A stretch of 27,696 nucleotides of DNA from Mnemiopsis leidyi. Its lineage: Eukaryota; Ctenophora; Tentaculata; Lobata; Bolinopsidae. The notes beneath the pieces are model-generated. The model did not search any database and was not told where the DNA came from. It saw only the letters and a program-made list of their open reading frames with translations. Both the position numbers and the translations under genes were made by a program. The stretch spans positions 68,503 to 96,198 of the forward strand of contig JH154040.1 in assembly GCA_000226015.1 (NCBI GenBank), in the 5' to 3' direction. Shown here one piece after another: positions 20,178 through 27,696 of this stretch (position 1 is its first letter; each line of letters opens with the position of its first letter).

Positions 20178-22501
20178 ATGGGATCAGCGCACAGTGACAA
20201 TAACAAAGCACTTTATCGTGACATGGTAAGTCCTGGCTATCGATTTTAAGTAGGTCAGCATGATATGACTCACACGTTTGCATACTCCAGCATTTTCATT
20301 CCATCTTTTCGCCGAGACGTCCAAATTTCTTCTGCCGGTCGATTTAAATCTTTGCAAGACCAAAGACGCTCATGCCTGGCTGACAGGCTGTCGAGTGCCG
20401 TATTTTGCTGACTAGACATAGCTAGGCCTCAAAAAGAGACAATAAAGTTTTTAAAAATCATAACATCTCATTATTGAACACAATCTCTTTATTGCAGGAT
20501 TTAGGGGCGAGAAACAAAAGCTATGATTGCATGGATGATTTTCCGCCTGCCGAGGAATCAATGTCACGCCATGAAGATAAACTTGAACATTCCTTTATAC
20601 CAGATGCTTGGCCGTCGGTAAGTTTTTGGCTTTAGATTTTTTATTTGCGCTTTGCAAAAAAGGATGAAAATATGACGGCCTTGTATACATGATACAGTAA
20701 AACTCAAAACGGTGTAAATGAATCATATAAAATATCAAACTATAACAGGTCAGGCTTTCTACCCAAGAGCCCGTTAAACTGTTCAACCCGATGAACTTTA
20801 AAGAAGAAGATCAAGTCGAGGAAGAACACGTTCAACTGTTCAACCCGATGAACTTTAAAGAAGAAGATCAAGTCGAGGAAGAACACGTCAGCACCCTGGA
20901 AAATGAACTGGCGGAGATAAAGAAACAACTGAATCATTTCAAATCCGAAAACGCCTCCCTCAGATCTAAGGTCCGAATATTGAACGAAGTGATTTTCGAG
21001 GAACAAGAGAAAACTTTCGAGGAGGAAACTAAGAGAAAATCCGAAGAGGAGAAATCCAGAAACCTTCAAGCCAAGCTCGACATGGTGGAGAGTGAATTGC
21101 TTGCAGTTAAATCTCAAGCTCAGTCCGTTTCTCCGGTCAGCCCTCTTTCTGAACCGTCTCCAGTTAGCGATTTGGAGAGCTCTTCCGATTGTCAGGTACA
21201 AAAATTACGTTTTTGTTTGTTTTTACTCGAATTATATTTCGTGGACAATTTTCGACATTCACAAAACACATAAGATCACAATCGATATCATCTCTTATCA
21301 GTCTTGTGTTCATCAACCTTTAAATTTTTGAATTTGAAACCAAATTTATGACGTTTTCGAACTTTAATTTATCTGCTGCAAAAATTAAGTGCAATTTCTT
21401 TCAGGAACAACTCACAGTCTACTACATCCCTGAAACCAATTCCAAAACTGAACCTGCTGATCTTCTTGAGGAGGCCCAGACTTCAATTACATCCATTATG
21501 GGAGATAAAGAGAGTGATCTGTTTGTAGATCCTGAAATGGGCAGCGTGGCAGGGACAGGTTTTCTGGAAATGTCAATGTCAGAAAGTTCTACTCACTACG
21601 ATTCCGGAATCGATTTAGATTTCAAGGTAGTGCATTCTCCAAATTTGGTTACTAGATAATTAATAATGACGCAAAAAATTTTACCATAGATTAACGATTC
21701 ATCAATAAAATGCATCCCTGAGAGTGAATGTGAAATTCGTTACAGGTGGCCGACAACGCAGACAAAATCAATATCGAAGTTAACAACCTTGAAGTTGGAC
21801 AAGTCAACAATAACATGGGTAGAGATGGAGTTAATGAAACTTTGTTTGGACTGGAAGAGGAGAACATGGAGCTAAAGCACCAACTCCACTCTACTTATCA
21901 AGAATTGTCCTGCGTTAAATCTGACTTGTTTCAACTCGACTCTAAATTCCAGGATGCTGAGTCCGAGAGAATCAGATTGGTTAAGCGAGTTACCGACCTG
22001 TTCAGTAAGTTAAATTTTTTTGTAGTTTCAAATTCTTACAAAATCGGTCACTCCGAAGTTAAAAACGGAACGAAAATCAGCACTGCATGAATTTTTACAA
22101 TCGCTCCCCTCCCCCCGGCCCCCCCTCCTCATGTGACACTTTTCTCCAAATTGCCTGGATTCACGCACAACAATTACTAGTCACTTCAAAGTTGAATTGT
22201 AATACATTTCTAATAAAGCTCTCCTCTTTCAGGAAGCAATCAGGCCCAGAAGATGGAGTTTCTTAAAGCCCGAGACTTGATCAAGAATCTGAAAGAGGTC
22301 GTGATCGAACTCCAAGACAACACTTTTGAAATGGAAGATAACTACAGAGAAGCACTCCAACAACTTAATGAAAATCGGGACAACATGAAACAGAGGGGAA
22401 GACAACTTGCTAACGCCTTCAAGGACCGTCAGATGAAAAATGATGAGACTGGAATAGAAGATCCGGTAGGAACAGACATACTTCAGGAATGTTTCCCTTA
22501 A
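20178..22501 (+). CDS. Unrecognised coiled-coil protein, copy A (6 exons)
   Basis: Exons 20178-20225, 20498-20617, 20749-21195, 21405-21626, 21746-22004 and 22233-22501 join in frame to about 454 residues. All junctions have clean GT-AG sites and matching phases. The start MGSAHS fits the N-myristoylation consensus (Gly2, Ser6), so the protein may be membrane-tethered. Residues 17-56 are acidic and lack a visible fold. A coiled coil of about 80 residues follows (STLENELAEIKKQL onward). Residues 206-279 are acidic and contain YDSGIDLDF, a possible beta-TrCP-type degron. A second coiled coil spans about 300-440 (LEEENMELKHQL to RQLANAFKDRQ). Exon 3 carries a 57-bp in-frame duplication absent from copy B. 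I do not recognise the family. The X-box suggests a ciliary or basal-body role. Confidence 0.85.
20779..20892 (+). repeat. 57-bp in-frame tandem duplication inside copy A exon 3
   Basis: Two adjacent, nearly identical 57-bp units encode LFNPMNFKEEDQVEEEHV plus one residue, 19 residues each. Copy B has a single unit, so its exon 3 is exactly 57 nt shorter (390 against 447). The near-identity of the units implies a very recent expansion. Confidence 0.95.
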
Positions 22502-23109
22502 TACTAATAGCAATAAGCGCTATATGCACTTCGAAAGAGAAGCCCTTGGCACCGTGATTCGAGTTAAAGCAAATACTTGCAAAGCCTTGCTTGCTTTATC
22601 TAAGATTAAAGATCAGAAGAAGACATGTTTTTAAAGAAGAAAAAAGAAGACAGACACTGGAAGAAGAACAATGAAAAGATATTTCTATATTTCCAATTTG
22701 AAATCAAAGTCTTAGAAAAGCCGCGAAGAATACGGGCGAATGACTTTGTACTTGCATTTTATTCTGATATTTTGACATGTTGCAAACTAAATTTCACCTG
22801 AGATTGTCCCGGAGCTTCAACCAGTATCTTAATCGACTTTCGCAATTTTAATTGTTGATTTTCTCAGTCGAAAAGGACAATCTCAGATGAAGAAATATGA
22901 TGATATATGAGTCAGATTATTGATAACTGATTGATATTTTGATAAGCCGAACGTCATAACGGCATGGTCAAAGAGGCATGTAACCGTGGTAACCATGGCT
23001 ACTTTTGATAGTTATATATTTTGTCGAAGTTGGATCCATTGATCAAAAGTGATCAACGGATGACTAGATAGATAAATGAACGTAATGTGTCAATGACAAA
23101 TGACATTGC
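22502..23109. other. 3' UTR and flank of coiled-coil copy A
   Basis: No further gene seen. Two overlapping X-box-like sequences at 22980-23002 are described separately. No AATAAA close to the stop was identified; ATTAAA occurs near 22605. Confidence 0.45.
22980..23002. promoter_or_regulatory. Two overlapping X-box-like sites
   Basis: GTAACCGTGGTAAC (22980-22993) and GTAACCATGGCTAC (22989-23002) each miss the RFX X-box consensus by one base. They lie about 480 bp after copy A and 2.9 kb before copy B. Function is uncertain. Confidence 0.35.
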
Positions 23110-24510
23110 TAATAAAAAGTGACTTTGTCGATGGAAAGTGACTTTGTTGATGAAAAGTGACTTTGTTGATGAAAAGTGACTTTACTGATCGAAAGTGACT
23201 TTGTCGATGAAAAGTGACTTTGTTAACGAAAAGTGACTTTGTTGATGGAAAGTGACTTTATTGATAAAAAGTGACTTTGTTGATGAATAGTGGCTTTGTT
23301 GATTAAAAGTGACTTTGTCGATGGAAAGTGACTTTGTTGATGGAAAGTGACTTTGTGGACGCACAGTTACTTTGATGATTAAAAGTGACTTTGTTGATGA
23401 AGCGAGACTTTGTTGATGAAAAGTGACTTTGTTGATGAAAAGTGGCTTTGTCGATGAGAAGTGAATTCGTTAATGAAAAGTGACTTAGCCGATCAAAAGT
23501 GACTTTGTCGATAGACAGTGACTTTGTCAATGAATAGTGACTTTGTGGACGCACAGTTACTTTGATGATTAAAAGTGACTTTGTTGATGAAAAGTGACTT
23601 TGTTAATGAAAAGTGACTTTGTCGATGGAAAGTAACTTTGTTGATGAAAAGTGACTTTCTTAATAAAAAGTGACTTTGTCAATGAAAAGTGGCTTTATCG
23701 ATGAGAAGTGAATTCGTTAATGAAAAGTGACTTAGCCGATGAAAAGTAACTTTGTCGATAGAAAGTGACTTTGTTGATGAAAAGTGACTTTGTTAATGAA
23801 AAGTGACTTTGTCGATGGAAAGTAACTTTGTTGATGAAAAGTGACTTTCTTAACAAAAAGTGACTTTGTCAATGAAAAGTGGCTTTGTCGATGAAAAGTG
23901 ACTTTCCTAACGAAAAGTGACTTTGTCGAAGAAAAGTGAATTTTAAAAGTGACTTTGTTGATGAAAAGTGACTTTGATAATGTAAAGTGACTTTGTCGAT
24001 GAAAAGTGAATTTGTCAATGGAAAGTGACTTTGTCAATGAAAAGTGACTTTGTCGATGTAAAGTGACTTTGTCGATGGAGAGTGACTTTGTTGATGGAGA
24101 GTGACTTTGTTAATGAAAAAGGACTTAGTAAATAAAAAGTGATTTTGTGAATAAAAAGCGACTTAGTTGATGAAAAGTGACTTTGTCAATAAAAAATGAC
24201 TTTGTCATTGAAAATTGGCGTTGTTAATGAAAAGCGAATTTGTTAATGAAAAGTGACTTTGTTGATGGAAAGTGATTTTGATGATGAGAAGTGATTTTGA
24301 TATTGAAAAGTGATTTTGAAGGTGATAACAAGTGACAAAGGTGTGAAAAAGAAAGTGACTTGGTTGATGAAACTATGTTACAAATAGGTGACTCAGTCGA
24401 TGAAAAGCAACTTTGATGCAATGATGAAAAGTGACTTTGTTGACAAAAATTAATTTCGATGCACTGCAGATTAAAGATGGCTTTGTCACAGAAAAGTGTT
24501 TTTTGATAAT
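23110..24510. repeat. 19-bp minisatellite, about 1.4 kb
   Basis: Unit GTGACTTTGTTGATGAAAA, with starts at 23119, 23138 and 23157, repeated about 70 times with many variants; the right third is more degraded. The minus-strand open frames over it (for example 23182-23554, 23732-24037) are low-complexity by-products with no gene signal. Blocks of 10 and 13 units recur as larger repeats. Each good unit contains AAAGTGACTTT, a palindrome with one central base. Confidence 0.95.
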
Positions 24511-25042
24511 GAAAATGTACAGTGTACATTGTATTACACTGTTATGCGTTATCATATAAATAGAAAATGATACTTTTTAAGGTTCATCTTGGCTTTGAAG
24601 TAGCCTTAAACAGTCTAGAGAATTATTTTGATTGTTTTAAACTGAGTTGACTGTTTTTGGGAGGAGCCAGAAATTTATTTTTCATATGTTAGAGATCGTT
24701 GTTTGTGATAGAGATTGTCAAGTTCGAGATATCAAAAAGCGTGTGACAAAATTCTGACTCTTGCCCAAGAATCAAGATTCATGACGATTAATGTTACATA
24801 GAAATGAATATGAATTTGGATTGTTGATTAATATTTGTAGATCATTTTTTCAAAGTAAAAGATTGAAGAAAAATAAAAGGTTTCAAATATTGCAATTTTC
24901 GAAATGATGCGGTTTTATTTAGTAAAAATAGATCTTTCGTTATTCTACAAGTAAAAGATTCTCTCCTCCGTTTGTAAGCATTGCTGCACTGAGGACGTGG
25001 GCACAGTGCACACTTGAGCTCCCGCTTGAACTCCCCCTCTCC
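24511..25042. other. AT-rich intergenic sequence
   Basis: No gene recognised. The right end may already belong to the LINE fragment that is clear from 25043. Confidence 0.45.
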
Positions 25043-25243
25043 GACCCAATCATCGAGGACGAGGAGCATCTGTTTCTTAACTGTCCCCTTTACGATGACC
25101 TAAGGGATTAACTTAATCCTTACACTCAGAACTTACTACTTGAGGATATTACAACCATTTTTGAAAATTTGATTACTAATAGGGACATTGGTAGCTATAT
25201 CTCTAAAATCTATGAAAGACGGCTTTTAGTTTTTGGAAAATGA
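25043..25243 (+). mobile_element. LINE ORF2 C-terminal fragment
   Basis: The plus strand encodes DPIIEDEEHLFLNCPLYDDL, the conserved Cys/His end of non-LTR retrotransposon polymerases (IEDExHxLxxCP), then a stop and a further 40 codons typical of the protein's end (ISKIYERRLLVFGK). It is a 5'-truncated dead copy in the opposite orientation to the 14-kb relic. Confidence 0.75.
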
Positions 25244-25703
25244 ACAAGATTTTAGAAATTTCTTATATGTATATTTTTTTTCTTTCGTTTGATCTCAGCA
25301 GTCTCTGTTTACTTACTCGTATCTTATTCCTTTATACAGCTTATTCACATATTTCACTATAGGGTTCGGTTTAATTTATCAGATGCACTGGTTCTTTTTG
25401 ATGTTTTTTATTTAATCTTAGATCTTTGAGTCAGACATTACTTTTGTAATTCGACATATTCATTTGTGATCCTTGTAATTCTAGGCAGTAGTGAAATATT
25501 CTCACATAGTGTAATGAATATATACTTATTGACCTTCAAGATCAAAGGTAGGCCCATTAAATAGACAAGCACCCTTTTGTCATTTTCCTTTTATTCGGTC
25601 CAAATAAGCGTCGGAAAAATTCAGACAATGTCCAAAAGGTGACCTTTAAAAAGTCAATTGCCATTTGCCAAAATAAACAAACAATTTCAGTGCGCAACTG
25701 CAA
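25244..25703. other. Intergenic sequence before duplicated copy B
   Basis: AT-rich, with probable LINE 3' tail. No gene recognised. The tandem copy begins near 25704. Confidence 0.4.
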
Positions 25704-25752
25704 TAAAGTGCAATAAAATAACATTTTGGCGCACACGCACGTGGGCGCGCAA

Positions 25753-25766
25753 GTAACCATGGCAAC
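25753..25766. promoter_or_regulatory. RFX X-box of copy B
   Basis: The same perfect GTAACCATGGCAAC lies 172 bp before the ATG of copy B, although the flanking sequence has diverged at several positions. Confidence 0.75.
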
Positions 25767-25937
25767 ATTCACGAACACGAAAAATTGGTTTACGCCACTC
25801 CACCTTTTAGTTCTGTATTCGTATTTTCAAATTCGTTTACCATTAGTTGCTTTCGCAAATCTATTTGAACACTACAAAGTTTGACAAACTCTAAAGTCAA
25901 AAGATAAACTTAAAACTACGACTGTTCGCTACTCGAA

Positions 25938-27696
25938 ATGGGATCAGCGCACAGTGACAATAACAAAGCACTTCATCTTGACATGGTAAGTCCTGCTTAT
26001 CGATTTTAAGTAGGTCAGCATGATATGACTCACACGTTTGCATACTCCAGCATTTTCATTCCATCTTTTTGCCGAAATGTCCAAATTTTTTCTGCCGGTC
26101 GATTTAAATCTTTGCAATTGCAAGACCAAAGACGCTCATGCCTAGCTGACAGGCTGTCGAGTGCCGTATTTTGCTGACTAGACATAGCTAGGCCTCAAAA
26201 AGAGACAATAAAGTTTTTAAAAATCATAACATCTCATTATTGAACACAATCTCTTTATTGCAGGATTTAGGGGCGAGAAACAAAAGCTATGATTGCATGG
26301 ATGATTTTCCGCCTGCCGAGGAATCAATGTCACGCCATGAAGATAAACTTGAACATTCCTTTATACCAGATGCTTGGCCGTCGGTAAGTTTTTGGCTATA
26401 AATTTTTTATTCGCGCCTTGCAAGAAAGGATGAGAATATGATGGCCTTTAGTGTATACATGATACAGTAAAACTCAAAACGATGTAAATGAATTAATGTT
26501 AAAATCATGAATAAAATATCAAACTATAACAGGTCAGGCTTTCTACCCAAGAACCGGTTCAACTGTTCAACCCGATGAACTTTAAAGAAGAAGATCAAGT
26601 CGAGGAAGAACACGTCAGCACCCTGGAAAATGAACTGGCGGAGATAAAGAAACAACTGAATCATTTCAAATCCGAAAACGCCTCCCTCAGATCTAAGGTC
26701 CGAATATTGAACGAAGTGATTTTCGAGGAACAAGAGAGAACTTTCGAGGAGGAAACTAAGAGAAAATCCGAAGAGGAGAAATCCAGAAACCTTCAAGCCA
26801 AGCTCGACATGGTGGAGAGTGAATTGCTTCCAGTTAAATTTCAAGCTCAGACCGTTTCTCCGGTCTGCCCTCTTTCTGGACCGTCTCCAGTTAGCGATTT
26901 GGAGAGCTCTTCCGATTGTCAGGTACGGAAATTACGTTTTTGTTTGTTTTTACTCGAAATATATTTCGTGGACAATTTTCGACATTCACAAAACACATAA
27001 TTAGATCACAATCGATATCATCTCTTATCAGTATTGTGTTCATCAACCTTCAATTTTTGAATTTGAAACCAAATTTATGACGTTTTCGACCTCTAAATAT
27101 TCAGCAGCAAAAATTAAGTGCAATTTCTTTCAGGAACAACTCACAGTCCACTACATCCCTGAAATCAATTCCAAAACTCAACCTGCTGATCTTCTTGAGG
27201 AAGCCCGAACCTCGATCACGGCCATCATGGGAGATGAAGAGAGTGAACTGTTTGTAGATCCTGAAATGGGCGGCATGGCAGGGAAAGGTTTTCTGGAAAT
27301 GTCAATGTCAGAAAGTTCTACTCACTACGATTCCGGGATCGATTTAGATTTCAAGGTAGTGCATTCTCTAAATTTGGTTACTCATATTGACGCAGACAAT
27401 TTAAAGATAGATAAACGATTCATCAATAAAATTCATCTCTGAGAGTGAATGTGAAATTCGTTACAGGTGGCCGACTACGCAGACAAAATCAATGTCGAAG
27501 TTAACAACCTTGATGTTGGACCAGTCAACAATAACATGGATGGAGATGGAGTTAATGAAACTTTGTTTGGACTGGAAGAGGAGAACACCGAGCTAAAGCA
27601 CCAACTCTACTCTACTTATCAAGAATTGTCCTGCGTTAAATCTGACTTGTTTCAACTCGACTCTAAATTCCAGGATGCTGAGTCCGAGAGAATCAG
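25938..27696 (+). CDS. Unrecognised coiled-coil protein, copy B, partial
   Basis: Exons 25938-25985, 26264-26383, 26533-26922, 27134-27355 and 27467 to the window end reproduce copy A with the same splice sites and phases. Nothing seen interrupts the frame, so both copies look functional. Differences from copy A include a single LFNPMNFKEEDQ unit, HLDM instead of YRDM at the end of exon 1, several changes in the Ser/Pro stretch (SPVCPLSGPSP), and GDEESELFVDPEMGGM in exon 4. The MGSAHS start and the YDSGIDLDF motif are kept. The rest of exon 5 and exon 6 lie outside the window. Confidence 0.85.

Larger units (their letters stand above)
19948..22501 (+). repeat. Segmental tandem duplication, first copy
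   Basis: Sequence from about 19948 is repeated from about 25704 to the window end with high identity in exons, introns and promoter. The shared block begins near CAATAAAATAA and TTTTGGCGCACACGCACGTG and has an offset of about 5,760 bp. Intron similarity shows the duplication is recent. How far the second copy extends past the window is not known. Confidence 0.9.
25704..27696 (+). repeat. Segmental tandem duplication, second copy (cut by window end)
   Basis: This matches 19948 onward through promoter, exons and introns, with scattered substitutions and small indels. Confidence 0.9.

Noticed and set aside
23182..24529. Long minus-strand ORFs rich in STKSLFINKVTFHQQSHF repeats
   Set aside because: They are the translation of a 19-bp minisatellite. 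All three frames read similarly, because 19 is not a multiple of 3.

Overview
The window is nuclear DNA of an invertebrate animal: AT-rich, with spliced genes carrying GT-AG introns, minisatellites, non-LTR retrotransposon debris and a mariner-type element. An anthozoan cnidarian (coral or sea anemone) is my best guess, from the style of the orphan-like receptor and of the retroelements, but this is only moderately supported. No bacterial-style operons, tRNA, rRNA or CRISPR array were seen.

Layout. (1) About 0.8-13.6 kb, + strand: one large multi-exon gene that I identify as TECPR2, an autophagy/ER-export scaffold. It has an N-terminal WD40-like module (822-4686 and the start of the 5071 exon), a long acidic disordered linker (5.1-9.85 kb), and a C-terminal set of tectonin beta-propeller (TECPR) repeats (10.0-13.6 kb). 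The last residues form an LC3-interacting motif. I could trace reading phase through almost all of about 22 exons; the 9.0-9.5 kb exons are uncertain. Several introns carry minisatellites that end at, or straddle, splice sites. (2) 13.6-17.7 kb: no host gene recognised. It holds a decayed antisense LINE, interrupted by a 958-bp mariner-like element with perfect 27-bp inverted ends (containing an 11-N assembly gap), and a fold-back repeat. (3) 17.77-19.21 kb, + strand: a class A GPCR in two exons, with one frameshift in the third intracellular loop and a spliced hydrophilic tail. (4) 20.18-22.50 kb, + strand: a six-exon coiled-coil gene I do not recognise. Its start fits the N-myristoylation consensus and its upstream region has a perfect RFX X-box. 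(5) 22.5-25.7 kb: intergenic, dominated by about 1.4 kb of a 19-bp minisatellite, then a LINE 3' fragment. (6) 25.7 kb to the window end: a second, highly similar tandem copy of the coiled-coil gene, including its X-box, cut by the window edge in exon 5.

The three gene types do not form an obvious pathway. The strongest lead for new biology is the tandemly duplicated, X-box-bearing, possibly myristoylated coiled-coil gene: the promoter motif and protein type together suggest a cilium or basal-body component. The second lead is the repeated conversion of TECPR2 splice junctions into tandem arrays, which could generate in-frame isoforms.
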